Assembly (NCBI RefSeq): GCF_002159555.1
Contig: NZ_NFIV01000004.1
Coordinates: forward strand, 169,550 to 233,549
Origin: Muribaculum sp. An289
GTDB lineage: Bacteria > Bacteroidota > Bacteroidia > Bacteroidales > UBA932
DNA length: 64,000 nt
Reading direction: 5' to 3'
The notes under the pieces were generated by a model. That model had not been told where the DNA came from, made no database searches, and saw only the letters and a list, made by a program, of their open reading frames with translations. The position numbers were made by a program, and so were the translations under genes. How positions within the stretch are numbered: position 1 is the first letter of the stretch; each line of letters opens with the position of its first letter. This document shows positions 56,817-64,000 of the stretch, in pieces.

Positions 56817-58195
56817 GGCAGGGTTATTTTGAAAATGGAACCTCCTTCCTCCGGGGCCGAAACCGTTATCGAGCCTCCGAGTCCGGATATTACCGAGCGG
56901 CTGTAATACAGGCCGATTCCGAATCCTCTCGTATTCCGGACGTCACCTTCGGTAATACGGTAATATTTTCCGAAGATTTTTTCCCTTTCGCTTTTCGGTA
57001 TTCCGATACCGTTGTCTTTTACCGTTATGTATGCTTTGTGGCCGTCCGTTTCGAGTGAGACTTCTATGCGTGGTGTTCCGGAAACATATTTTGCCGCATT
57101 GTCGAGGATGTTTGCAATGGCATTCGACAGATGGAACCTGTCGGCCGGCACGGTAGCCTGCCCGGAAGGAACGTTTTCAGACACGACGCCCTGTGGGTAT
57201 TTCAGGCGGAGTTCCATGCATAGCGAATGCAGGATTTCCTGAAGGCTGCATTCTTCGGTTCCGGACGGAAGCTCCCTGTCTTCCGATGCCGTCATTTCCA
57301 GAATCCTTTCCACCATGGACGACAGTTCTTTCAGCTTGTCGTTCACAATGTTCAGATATTTGTCGCGCTTCTCCTGACTGTCTCCGGCAGGAAAGCCGAG
57401 CAAGGCTTCTGTCGCCGCCGATGCCGTGGCTATCGGTGTTTTCAGTTCGTGCGTGATGTTGTGCGTGAAGTCCTCCCGCATCTTTTCGAGGCTTTTCTGC
57501 CTGAATACGGTGCGCAGCAGGTAAATGTACGAGAGGCAGAGGATTATCGCTATGAGTGTTATGGAGATGATTATTCCCGACATTTGTCTTAGGAATGTTT
57601 TTCCCGGGTCTTCGGTCTCGACCCTGCATTCCAAAGGCGGATTTATGTCATAAATAATTGTGGAAAATATGGCAGGCCTGTCGGTGGACACCGTATTGTG
57701 GAAAACCGTGTCTGTGCCATCGTGGAGCGAAATGGTGAAACCATAGTCCTGTGCGGGAATGTTCATCTTGTCCAATGCGTTGTAAAACGTAAGCAGGAAT
57801 CTGTTGGTGATGAAGCCTGTCAGTGTGTCAACAGGGTTTTCCATTCCGAATATGGCTTCGACCGGCTTCCGGTAAGAGTAAAATTTGAAGACGGAAACAT
57901 CGGCGATGTCTTTTTTGTCGAGGCTGAAGAAATTTTCCGGATAGGTGAGGGGCATTCCGGATGTGTCTTCGCCGATTTGCGCGACGTTTACCTGATAACC
58001 GTTTTTCTTGGAGCGGCTTTTGCTTTCGGCATATTTTGCCTGGGACAATGCTGATTTTATGTCTGATGCGAATTTTTCCTGTTTTTCCCGGTAAGTGCTT
58101 GAAATCCATGCTGCGGCCATGATTATGGAGGCTGTCAGGGCGATGCCGAGAACCGCCGCTATGGCAATGAAAGTTTTCCTGTCCGATGTTTTCAT
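56795..58195 (-). CDS. Sensor histidine kinase (RprX-like)
   Basis: A 466-aa membrane kinase. TM1 is near residues 9-31 and TM2 near 206-228, with a ~175-residue extracytoplasmic sensor between. The dimerisation domain carries His249 in THNITHELKTP. The ATPase domain has an N box (NAIANILDNAAKYV), VKDNGIGIP and GFGIGLYYS. It is first in its transcript, with a -7 element 38 bases upstream, and is followed by the regulator. The signal is unknown. Confidence 0.92.
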   Translation of the reverse strand: MKTSDRKTFIAIAAVLGIALTASIIMAAAWISSTYREKQEKFASDIKSALSQAKYAESKSRSKKNGYQVNVAQIGEDTSGMPLTYPENFFSLDKKDIADVSVFKFYSYRKPVEAIFGMENPVDTLTGFITNRFLLTFYNALDKMNIPAQDYGFTISLHDGTDTVFHNTVSTDRPAIFSTIIYDINPPLECRVETEDPGKTFLRQMSGIIISITLIAIILCLSYIYLLRTVFRQKSLEKMREDFTHNITHELKTPIATASAATEALLGFPAGDSQEKRDKYLNIVNDKLKELSSMVERILEMTASEDRELPSGTEECSLQEILHSLCMELRLKYPQGVVSENVPSGQATVPADRFHLSNAIANILDNAAKYVSGTPRIEVSLETDGHKAYITVKDNGIGIPKSEREKIFGKYYRITEGDVRNTRGFGIGLYYSRSVISGLGGSITVSAPEEGGSIFKITLPCRTTEK

Positions 58196-58232
58196 ATCTT
58201 TTATATTTTAATTCAAAATTTTTATTTCGTGA

Positions 58233-58240
58233 CAAATTTA
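58233..58240 (-). promoter_or_regulatory. -7 promoter element of the two-component unit
   Basis: The minus strand reads TAAATTTG, matching TAnnTTTG, 38 bases before the histidine kinase ATG. Confidence 0.55.
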
Positions 58241-58300
58241 TGAAATCTTCATGGTGTCCGGTCATGTCGGGACGTATTTAACACAGATTTAACTTTTCCG

Positions 58301-58469
58301 CGTATATTTGCCTTCGGAAGAAATACTGTTGCGCCTCGGCAAAGCAATTTGAATAAATTCATTTGCTCTGCTCTCGGCTTCTGCGTATATTTGGCCTGAC
58401 GGTCAGAAATACTGTTGCGCCTCGGCATAGCAATTTGAATAAATTCATTTGCTCTGCTCTCGGCTTCTG
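58301..58469. repeat. Tandem 83/86-bp structured intergenic repeat
   Basis: Two adjacent copies (58301-58383 and 58384-58469), followed by the start of a third that is cut off (from 58470). Each begins with a -7-like TATATTTG (plus strand) and then holds an imperfect palindrome: GCCTCGGCAAAGCAA, the near-symmetric TTTGAATAAATTCATTT centre, and TTGCTCTGCTCTCGGC. Copies differ by three inserted bases and a few substitutions. Similar 'CTCGGC' hairpin repeats are common between genes in Bacteroides. The rest of the 58196-58767 gap shows no gene. Confidence 0.85.
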
Positions 58470-58740
58470 GGTATTTTTGCCATCCGAAATTAAAAAAATT
58501 ATTGAAAATCTATGGAAAAACCTCCAAAATTCGGCAGATTAACGCAATGTAATCTGTGAATTAAGTAGTTATGAGAAAATCGCGGAAGTTGGATAGAGGG
58601 CTGAATAGCGTTTCAAAGCGGATTGGAGAAAGAGAACGGTTTCCTAATCGTTACCCGTCAGAAATGCAGATTTAACAGTCACCGTTCCGTTTGCGCCGCT
58701 CTGCGTAGGTTTGCTTGTCAAGGTTTAACTCGTTGATTTA

Positions 58741-58748
58741 TAGTTTTG
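58741..58748 (+). promoter_or_regulatory. -7 promoter element of the integrase fragment
   Basis: TAGTTTTGC on the plus strand matches TAnnTTTG, 19 bases before the ATG at 58768. Confidence 0.5.
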
Positions 58749-58767
58749 CAACCAAAAAAGAACGAGT

Positions 58768-59043
58768 ATGACAAGGAGCACATTTCGCGTGCTGTTCTAT
58801 GCGAACGGCAGCAAGGAGAAGAATGGAACTGTCCTCATCATGGGACGGGTTACAATCAACGGAACGGTGGCGCAGTTCAGTTGCAAGCGGAGCATCTCAA
58901 AAGAACTTTGGGATGCAAAGGGCAACCGTGCCAAAGGCAAGAGTGGAAAAGCCAAGTGGTTCAAGGAGCAGTTTGGCAGGCTGTTCTCATCCGTTAAAAG
59001 GACGGTTGAACCGCTTAGGAGAGGCAAGGGCATGGGATTATAA
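58768..59043 (+). pseudogene. Tyrosine integrase, N-terminal fragment
   Basis: A 91-aa ORF. Residues 1-60 match the arm-type DNA-binding domain of Bacteroides mobile-element integrases (MTRSTFRVLFYANGSKEKNG, then ISKELWDAKGNRAKGKSGKA). The family is normally about 400 aa with a core-binding and catalytic domain carrying the R-H-R-Y residues; all of that is missing. The last ~30 residues (WFKEQFGRLFSSVKRTVEP) do not look like an integrase and may come from another gene joined by deletion. It is a remnant that marks past insertion of an element. Confidence 0.75.
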
Positions 59044-59120
59044 ACAATACCAACGGAAGAATAGCAAGTTTGTGTTTGGGGCAGACCAAAATCGCTTGCT
59101 ATCCTCAGTTGGTTGAAACG

Positions 59121-59684
59121 TCATTTTATTTGTGCCCGAATCCTACTCAAACTTGCCTGTGTGATGCCTAAATAGGTGGCGATACTTCCTAACGGCAACC
59201 GCTGTAACAAATCAGGCTCTTTCTCCAACAACTCGTGATACCGTTCCGAGGCGACGGCTGACAACATGGAAATCAGCCGTTCCTCGGCAGCAAGCAGTTC
59301 CATTTCCGCATAACGCCGTCCCCAATTGGCTATGTGCAAATCCTCCAAGAATAACTCTTTCAGTTTTTTCCTTTCCAATACATATAAGACAGAATTTTCC
59401 ATCAGCTCCATTGTTTCATACCCCGGTTCGTCATTCACATATCCTTTCATGGAAACAATAGTCGCCCCTTCCTTGCCGACCCAAAAGGTAATTTCTTTCC
59501 CCTCTACCGAAGTATAGGCGCGGACAATGCCTTTCTTGATGAAAAAGATGTCTTTTTCTATCTTGCCATATTCCAACACTTGGAATCCTTTTGGGTATGA
59601 GACTTCCGTCAGGCATTGCCGCAACTTGTCCAAAGACGCATCCGGCATGGCATATCTCTGGTTGATGATTTCCTTTATATCCAT
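59121..59684 (-). CDS. Crp/Fnr family transcriptional regulator
   Basis: A 187-aa regulator with an N-terminal cyclic-nucleotide-type sensor domain (segments YGKIEKDIFFIKKGIVRAY and KEITFWVGKEG) and a short C-terminal helix-turn-helix (PLGSIATYLGITQASLSRIR). No Fe-S cysteines as in Fnr and no clear cAMP site are visible. It is divergent from the SMR and MFS exporter genes, so it probably controls them from the repeats in the shared region. Small Crp-type regulators of this size are typical of Bacteroidetes. Confidence 0.88.
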   Translation of the reverse strand: MDIKEIINQRYAMPDASLDKLRQCLTEVSYPKGFQVLEYGKIEKDIFFIKKGIVRAYTSVEGKEITFWVGKEGATIVSMKGYVNDEPGYETMELMENSVLYVLERKKLKELFLEDLHIANWGRRYAEMELLAAEERLISMLSAVASERYHELLEKEPDLLQRLPLGSIATYLGITQASLSRIRAQIK

Positions 59685-59703
59685 AAGTCATTTTGTTGTG
59701 GTA

Positions 59704-59711
59704 CAAAATTA
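59704..59711 (-). promoter_or_regulatory. -7 promoter element of the Crp/Fnr gene
   Basis: The minus strand reads TAATTTTG, matching TAnnTTTG, 20 bases before the regulator ATG. Confidence 0.5.
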
Positions 59712-59753
59712 TAAAATAGCGCACAGAAATAGCTGCTAACGGCTGTTTTTTGT

Positions 59754-59792
59754 CAAATGCAAAATCCGTTTTTACCAAATGTAAAAAAACGG
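59754..59792. promoter_or_regulatory. Candidate operator: paired CAAATGNAAAA repeats and inverted repeat
   Basis: CAAATGCAAAA (59754-59764) and CAAATGTAAAA (59776-59786) are direct repeats 22 bases apart, two helical turns. An imperfect inverted repeat, CCGTTTTTAC (59766-59775) with GTAAAAAAACGG (59781-59792), overlaps the second. They lie between the regulator and the exporter genes, upstream of the plus-strand -7 element. Confidence 0.5.
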
Positions 59793-59808
59793 TTAGAAAT
59801 TACTTGCT

Positions 59809-59816
59809 TACTTTTG
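59809..59816 (+). promoter_or_regulatory. -7 promoter element of the exporter unit
   Basis: TACTTTTGC on the plus strand matches TAnnTTTG, 26 bases before the SMR gene ATG. The nearer CAAATG repeat ends about 22 bases upstream, within reach of an activator or repressor. Confidence 0.55.
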
Positions 59817-59841
59817 CACCCGAATTTAATAAATCATAGGT

Positions 59842-60168
59842 ATGAATTGGATAATTTTATTTTTGGCAGGATTGTTTGAGGTAAGCCTTACATTCTGCTT
59901 GGGAAAAACGAGAGAGGCATCAGGTATTGGTTTTTATCTGTGGGGAAGCGGTTTCTTGGCTTCCACGGTATTGAGTATGGCATTACTTGCCAAAGCGGTT
60001 CAGACTTTGCCTTTGGGCACGGCATACGCCATTTGGACGGGTATCGGAGCGGTCGGCACGGTCTTGATTGGGATATTCGTTTTCAAAGAGCCGGCCACTC
60101 CCATACGGCTTTTCTTCCTGTTCACGCTCATTGCCTCCTTGATTGGATTGAAAGTTGTGTCATACTGA
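59842..60168 (+). CDS. Small multidrug resistance protein, Gdx (SugE) type
   Basis: A 108-aa four-helix membrane transporter. The conserved membrane carboxylate is Glu13 in AGLFEVSLTF. The segment LPLGTAYAIWTGIGAVGT is the signature of the Gdx/SugE subtype, known to export guanidinium ion and, in some plasmid-borne members, small quaternary ammonium compounds. It acts as an antiparallel dimer. It is followed 12 bases later by the MFS gene, suggesting a joint export function. No guanidine riboswitch sequence was recognised upstream. Confidence 0.88.
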   Translation: MNWIILFLAGLFEVSLTFCLGKTREASGIGFYLWGSGFLASTVLSMALLAKAVQTLPLGTAYAIWTGIGAVGTVLIGIFVFKEPATPIRLFFLFTLIASLIGLKVVSY

Positions 60169-60180
60169 AAGGAGGAATAA

Positions 60181-61386
60181 ATGATGAAATATGAATTGAG
60201 AGAAAACCACGGCATTCCGGCACCTCTGCTGGCTCTGATGGCAGTCGCTACCGGGCTTTCCGTTGCCAACTGCTACTACAACCAGCCTTTGTTGGGCAGC
60301 ATGGCAAAGGATTTTGGGGTAAGCGACTTTTCTGCCAGCATGGTTGCGACATTGACCCAGATAGGTTATGTAGTCGGACTTGTGTTTGTCATTCCGCTTG
60401 GCGATTTGGTTTCACGAAAGCAGCTGATATTGACCAATTATATCATTTCATCGTGCGCATTGCTTGCCATAGCACTTGCCCCTAACATCTATTGGGTGTG
60501 GGGCGCATCCTTGCTTGCCGGAGCATCTTCGGTTATGCCGCAGTTCTTCATCCCGTTGGTGTCTTTCCATTCAGCACCAGCACACAAGGTACGCAACGTG
60601 GGGATTATACAGTCCTGTCTGCTCATAGGCATTCTTGGCTCACGGGTGTTAAGTGGTTTCCTGGCTGATATGTGGGGATGGCGTTCCGTCTATTTTGTGG
60701 CTTGTGTGTTTATGCTCGGATGCTTTCTTATGATTTACAAGATGCTTCCCGTTCTGCCTGCTCGTTCACGTGAAAATTATGCGGGTCTGATGAAATCCTT
60801 GTTGCGTCTGCTTGCCAAATACCCGTACTTGCGTATCGCTTCGTTGAGGGCGGCATTGGCTTATGGCTCGTTCTTTGCGTTGTGGAGTTGCCTTGCTTTC
60901 CGGATGAAGCAAGAGCCATTCTTTGCGGATGACGATATTATCGGGGCACTCGGTTTGTGCGGATTGGCAGGTGCGTCTTCGGTTGTATTCATTAGCGGCT
61001 ATGTCCAGAAGTACGGCGTAAGGTTCTTCTCCATTGTCGGGGGATGTGTTATCTTGGCTGCATGGTTGTTGGCATTTTTTGGAAATGACAGCTACTTGTG
61101 GATGATAATCGCCATCCTTTTGATTGATGCAGGAATGCAATGCATCCATTTGTCAAATCAGACCAGCGTGGTCTCCCTTGACGCATCCGCCATCAACCGA
61201 GTCAATACCGTTTATATGACCATCTACTTTCTGGGCGGTTCTGCTGGTACGTTCGTTTCAGGTCTGTTTTGGCAACATTACGGATGGGCAGGCGTGGTAG
61301 GAGTAGGAGTTGCCTTTACCGTGGCTTCCTTGTTCGTTAATTGCTTCCAACCAAGACTGCATAAGGATGAATGCTCAATATTCTGA
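60181..61386 (+). CDS. Major facilitator superfamily exporter
   Basis: A 401-aa MFS transporter with about 12 membrane helices. The loop motif GDLVSRKQLIL after helix 2 corresponds to the MFS A-motif, and the N-terminal VANCYYNQPLLG is typical of the NepI/YtbD-like drug:H+ group of Bacteroidetes. The substrate is not known. It follows the Gdx-type gene by 12 bases and is likely co-transcribed. A second ATG at 60184 would drop one residue. A weak terminator follows. Confidence 0.87.
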   Translation: MMKYELRENHGIPAPLLALMAVATGLSVANCYYNQPLLGSMAKDFGVSDFSASMVATLTQIGYVVGLVFVIPLGDLVSRKQLILTNYIISSCALLAIALAPNIYWVWGASLLAGASSVMPQFFIPLVSFHSAPAHKVRNVGIIQSCLLIGILGSRVLSGFLADMWGWRSVYFVACVFMLGCFLMIYKMLPVLPARSRENYAGLMKSLLRLLAKYPYLRIASLRAALAYGSFFALWSCLAFRMKQEPFFADDDIIGALGLCGLAGASSVVFISGYVQKYGVRFFSIVGGCVILAAWLLAFFGNDSYLWMIIAILLIDAGMQCIHLSNQTSVVSLDASAINRVNTVYMTIYFLGGSAGTFVSGLFWQHYGWAGVVGVGVAFTVASLFVNCFQPRLHKDECSIF

Positions 61387-61429
61387 CTAAAATAATTTTT
61401 GGAATGATCCTTTCAGTCTGAATATTTTT
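61381..61429 (+). terminator. Possible weak terminator of the exporter unit
   Basis: TTCTGACTAAAA (61381-61392) and TTTCAGTCTGAA (61411-61422) pair at 10 of 12 positions and are followed by TATTTTTC. Confidence 0.4.
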
Positions 61430-61431
61430 CA

Positions 61432-61439
61432 TACCTTTG
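61432..61439 (+). promoter_or_regulatory. -7 promoter element ahead of the small ORF and menA
   Basis: TACCTTTG on the plus strand matches TAnnTTTG. It lies 32 bases upstream of the ATG at 61471 and about 150 bases upstream of menA. Confidence 0.5.
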
Positions 61440-61470
61440 TACCGTAAGAGTTTCCCAAACAAGCAAAGCG

Positions 61471-61590
61471 ATGCAGACCACGGCAATTAGGACGGTTGCC
61501 AACTCATTACCTGAAAACGAAGTAATTCTTCTAACTCTCTTGATTTCAAAGAGGTATATTCCTTTATACAGATTTATACAAAAATTATAA
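61471..61590 (+). pseudogene. Short ORF, possible antitoxin-like remnant
   Basis: A 39-aa ORF that begins MQTTAIRTVANSLPENEVIL. The start recalls small antitoxin-like proteins that sit next to toxin genes in Bacteroidetes, which usually run to about 70-90 aa; here the frame ends early in an AT-rich stretch that touches menA. A good -7 element is just upstream. It may be the surviving 5' end of a gene lost when the accessory patch was trimmed, or an uncharacterised leader peptide. Confidence 0.3.
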
Positions 61591-61591
61591 T

Positions 61592-62485
61592 GTGGAAAAG
61601 CATACTTTCAAGGAATGGATGATTGCGGTGCGGCCGTGGTCTTTTCCGGCCTCGGCGATGCCGGTGGCTGTTACACTCGGATATGTTTTAGCAAACCACC
61701 TGCAGGCGGATTGGCTCAACGGCGTGTGGGCATTGCTGAACATAGTGGTTTTCCATGCCTCCGGGAATACATGGAGCGATTATTTCGATTACAGGCGGAA
61801 AGTGGACGGTGAAGATACTTTCGGGGCCAAGACAATCACTTCCGGAATGTTCACTCCCAGGGAAATCTACCGGCTGTCTCTGCTGCTTCTTGCAGTGGCC
61901 TGTGTTGCGGGGGCAGGACTGTGGTTGAGGACGGGGATGCCGCTGCTGTACATAGGTCTCGGGGGACTCGCATGTTCCGTGCTGTATCCTTTTCTGAAGT
62001 ACCATGCCCTCGGGGATTTGGTGATTTTCATTGCATACGGGCTTTTGCCTACCGTGGGTACGGTCTATGCGGTCACACAGCATATCGACTGGAATGTGCT
62101 GTACCTCGCCGTTCCGGTAGGGTTGATAACGGTGGCAATCCTGCATTGCAACAATCTCCGCGACGTGGCAACCGATGACCGGGCCAATATACGCACCTTT
62201 GCCATGAACATCGGCCCGAAGGCATCGGTGTGGGTGTATTGTTTCGAGGTGCTGTTCCCGTTCCTTTGGATTACCGGATGTGTCATAGCCGGCGTTCTCC
62301 CGTATATGTGCATTATGGTGTGGGCGGCAATAATTTCTGCCCTTAAAAATTCGAAGATGGTCGTCGGTGTCCTGAAAAACGGCCCGGAGTCGATAGCGAG
62401 ATTGGACGAATATACGTCGAGATTACAGCTCCAGTTCAGTTTCCTGCTGATTGCGGCTTTCATAGGGACGGCGCTCATATATTAA
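61592..62485 (+). CDS. menA: 1,4-dihydroxy-2-naphthoate polyprenyltransferase
   Basis: MenA (297 aa), a UbiA-family membrane enzyme that attaches the polyprenyl chain in menaquinone synthesis. The two Asp-rich metal-diphosphate sites are seen in NTWSDYFDYRRKVDGED and NNLRDVATDDRANIRTF. About nine membrane helices are visible. The only fitting start is GTG at 61592, two bases after the upstream short ORF stop; an ATG overlapping at 61590 is in another frame. The unusual start and close neighbour fit a rearranged upstream region. Confidence 0.93.
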   Translation: MEKHTFKEWMIAVRPWSFPASAMPVAVTLGYVLANHLQADWLNGVWALLNIVVFHASGNTWSDYFDYRRKVDGEDTFGAKTITSGMFTPREIYRLSLLLLAVACVAGAGLWLRTGMPLLYIGLGGLACSVLYPFLKYHALGDLVIFIAYGLLPTVGTVYAVTQHIDWNVLYLAVPVGLITVAILHCNNLRDVATDDRANIRTFAMNIGPKASVWVYCFEVLFPFLWITGCVIAGVLPYMCIMVWAAIISALKNSKMVVGVLKNGPESIARLDEYTSRLQLQFSFLLIAAFIGTALIY

Positions 62486-62513
62486 AGGGACGGCAATAAT
62501 ATTTTAAGAGAAT

Positions 62514-63134
62514 ATGGGAAAATTGGTTTTTACCCTCGTGGTTGCGGCCTGCCTTTGGACGGTGATGTTTTCACCATGGACTGCCCCGTATGTCCCGTTC
62601 TGGTGGATGATGACCAGTTCGGCCCTTGTATTGGCCGCGCTGGCGACTATATTCGGCCGGGATTGGTGGAAACCGCTGAAATGGACTCCGTCCAACGTAC
62701 TTTCAGGCATATTCATCGCCGTTCTGCTCTGGGGCATATTCTGGGTAGGGGACAGGGTCTCCTCGTGGCTTTTCGATTTTGCCGGCAGGCAGGTGAATGC
62801 CATTTACGGAATGAAGGCCGGTGAGTCTCCGTGGCTTCTTACGGCCCTGATGCTGCTCCTCATAGGCCCCGCCGAGGAAATCTACTGGCGCGGCTATGTC
62901 CAGAAAACGCTTTCGGGGTGTTTCGGCAAAAATGGCGGTTTCATATCGGCGACCCTGCTGTATGCGCTCGTCCATGCCGGTTCGTGCAATTTTATGCTTG
63001 TGATGGCGGCGCTTGTGGCCGGTACGGTATGGGGAGCCCTTTACCGCTTCTTCCCTGAACGTTTTTCCGCTATCATCATCTCGCATGCCGTCTGGGATGC
63101 GGCCGTTTTCATCTGGTTCCCGATAGGGAGTTGA
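62514..63134 (+). CDS. CPBP family intramembrane metalloprotease
   Basis: A 206-aa membrane protein of the CPBP (Rce1/CAAX-like, also 'Abi') family. The active-site motifs are PAEEIYWRGYVQ with Glu121-Glu122 and Arg126, ALVHAGSCN with His154 and SHAVWDAAV with His191. Some members process peptides or bacteriocins, others have no known role. It follows menA by 28 bases and may be co-transcribed; no peptide or immunity gene is next to it. Confidence 0.88.
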   Translation: MGKLVFTLVVAACLWTVMFSPWTAPYVPFWWMMTSSALVLAALATIFGRDWWKPLKWTPSNVLSGIFIAVLLWGIFWVGDRVSSWLFDFAGRQVNAIYGMKAGESPWLLTALMLLLIGPAEEIYWRGYVQKTLSGCFGKNGGFISATLLYALVHAGSCNFMLVMAALVAGTVWGALYRFFPERFSAIIISHAVWDAAVFIWFPIGS

Positions 63135-63209
63135 CAGGATTTTTATGAAATACGGTAATTGTGGTAAATTGTACTGTAATCCGTTTATCGGCATTCGGGG
63201 AAAAGACTG

Positions 63210-63217
63210 TATTTTTG
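63210..63217 (+). promoter_or_regulatory. -7 promoter element of the DUF3737 gene
   Basis: TATTTTTG on the plus strand matches TAnnTTTG, 26 bases before the ATG at 63243. Confidence 0.55.
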
Positions 63218-63242
63218 TACCGTAAAATGATTGGATTTGTTT

Positions 63243-64000
63243 ATGGAACTGATTAAAGACAAACAATTCGGAGGCGAGCGCCCTCTGTTCGAGTCTCACG
63301 ACCTTCATATTGACAATGTGACCATCCTGGCCGGGGAGTCGGCAATCAAGGAATGCAGCAATATAGTGGCTACCAACTGCCGCTTCGAAGGGAATTATCC
63401 TTTCTGGCACGTACACGGTTTTACGATTGAAAACTGTTATTTCGCCGTGGGAGGCCGCTCGGCCCTGTGGTACTGCGACCATCTTAAAATGAAAGACACG
63501 GTAATCGATGCTCCGAAGATGTTCCGCGAGATGGATGTGCTGGACATTGAAAACGTGTTGATGAACGATGCGGACGAAGTTTTCTGGAAATGCAGTAACA
63601 TTAAGGCCAGGAACTTAAAATTGCACGGTGGCACTTATCCGTTCATGCTGAGCCATGACATTTATGTCGATGGGCTTGAAAGTGACAGCAAGTATGTGTT
63701 CCAGTATGTGAAAAACGCCGAGATACATAATGCGAAAATCACTACTAAGGACGCTTTCTGGGAAGTGGAGGATGTCACAATCTATGATTCGGAACTCAAC
63801 GGGGAGTATCTCGGCTGGCATTCACGCAACTTGCGCCTTGTGAACTGCCATATATCGGGAGAGCAGCCTCTCTGCTATGCACACGGCCTCGTGCTCGAGA
63901 ACTGTACCTTCGAGCCTTCATGCGACCGTGCTTTCGAGTATTCGACACTTGAAGCCGATATCCGCGGGGCCATAACCAATATAAAGAACCCTATGTCCGG
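63243..64000 (+). CDS. DUF3737 family protein (3' end outside window)
   Basis: The first ~252 codons of a DUF3737 protein, a right-handed parallel beta-helix family of about 280 aa. It begins MELIKDKQFGGERPLFESHD and shows the stacked ladder pattern (VTILAGESAIKECSNI, NCRFEGNYPFWH, DAFWEVEDVTIYDS, GEYLGWHSRNLRLVNCHI). The family is assumed to bind or modify a carbohydrate, but no activity is known to me. The reading frame is open to the window edge. The ATG at 63227 upstream is in another frame and stops after nine codons. Confidence 0.9.
   Translation, partial: MELIKDKQFGGERPLFESHDLHIDNVTILAGESAIKECSNIVATNCRFEGNYPFWHVHGFTIENCYFAVGGRSALWYCDHLKMKDTVIDAPKMFREMDVLDIENVLMNDADEVFWKCSNIKARNLKLHGGTYPFMLSHDIYVDGLESDSKYVFQYVKNAEIHNAKITTKDAFWEVEDVTIYDSELNGEYLGWHSRNLRLVNCHISGEQPLCYAHGLVLENCTFEPSCDRAFEYSTLEADIRGAITNIKNPMS

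Noticed and set aside
58301..58469. Tandem repeats as a CRISPR array
   Set aside because: The units are 83-86 bp with no unique spacers and no cas genes are present.
62514..63134. CPBP gene as part of an abortive-infection defence system
   Set aside because: The family name 'Abi' is historical; there is no partner gene or island here, and it follows menA directly.

Overview
The window is chromosomal DNA from a member of the Bacteroidota, most likely order Bacteroidales and gut-associated. The evidence is an ATP synthase operon in Bacteroides order with a long secreted-type AtpB, many upstream regions carrying the Bacteroidetes -7 element TAnnTTTG, fimbrillin-type lipoproteins, a type IX secretion (T9SS) sorting domain next to a PorV-family gene, RprXY-like two-component genes, DUF349, DUF4301 and PCMD families, and secreted fucosidase and sialidase. 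The genus cannot be fixed from sequence alone.

Layout. 1-5.9 kb: F1Fo ATP synthase operon on the minus strand (atpD-C-B-E-F-H-A, atpA cut by the window edge). 6.0-10.3 kb: an outer-membrane beta-barrel gene, then a minus-strand fimbrial cluster (small secreted protein, fimbrillin, large DUF4906-like lipoprotein). 10.3-11.0 kb: a DUF47/PhoU-like gene. 11.1-15.7 kb: a Na+-pumping methylmalonyl-CoA decarboxylase operon (mce, mmdA, a lamin-tail/OadG fusion, biotin carrier, beta subunit). 15.9-31.6 kb: housekeeping genes (yebC, TPR protein, recF-dciA-pdxB-DUF4301, ffh, trmD, DUF349, yidC, yggS, lpxB, surE) with two small lipoproteins and a short DUF3667-like membrane protein. 31.7-36.4 kb: gapA, bcp, an unknown secreted protein and a GH29 fucosidase lipoprotein. 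37.2-46.2 kb: a near-complete succinylase-type diaminopimelate/lysine cluster (dapE-like, asd, lysC, dapB, dapA, dapD, aminotransferase; opposite strand patB-like and dapF). 46.3-54.3 kb: GH33 sialidase, glycosylase-like protein, serine hydrolase, PorV-family protein, a T9SS-sorted subtilase and a PCMD protein. 54.7-58.2 kb: HAD phosphatase, DUF1963 protein and an RprY/RprX-like two-component pair. 58.3-61.6 kb: an accessory patch (tandem 83/86-bp structured repeats, a broken tyrosine integrase, and a Crp/Fnr regulator divergent from a Gdx-type SMR exporter and an MFS transporter, then a truncated small ORF). 61.6-64 kb: menA, a CPBP protease and a DUF3737 gene cut by the window end.

How the genes fit together. 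MmdABC-type decarboxylation exports Na+, with the epimerase supplying its substrate. The AtpE sequence lacks the usual Na+ ligands, so the ATP synthase is probably proton-coupled and the two ion circuits are separate. The dap cluster makes meso-DAP for peptidoglycan and lysine. GH29 and GH33 lipoproteins/secreted enzymes trim fucose and sialic acid from host glycans. The subtilase is probably exported by the T9SS with the PorV-family protein. The 58.3-61.6 kb patch is the only clearly accessory stretch. No CRISPR array, tRNA or rRNA gene was found. No single locus clearly amounts to a new system; the best candidates are the lamin-tail/OadG fusion, the lipoprotein-plus-T9SS subtilase, the structured intergenic repeats, and the Crp/Gdx/MFS module with its paired operator-like repeats.
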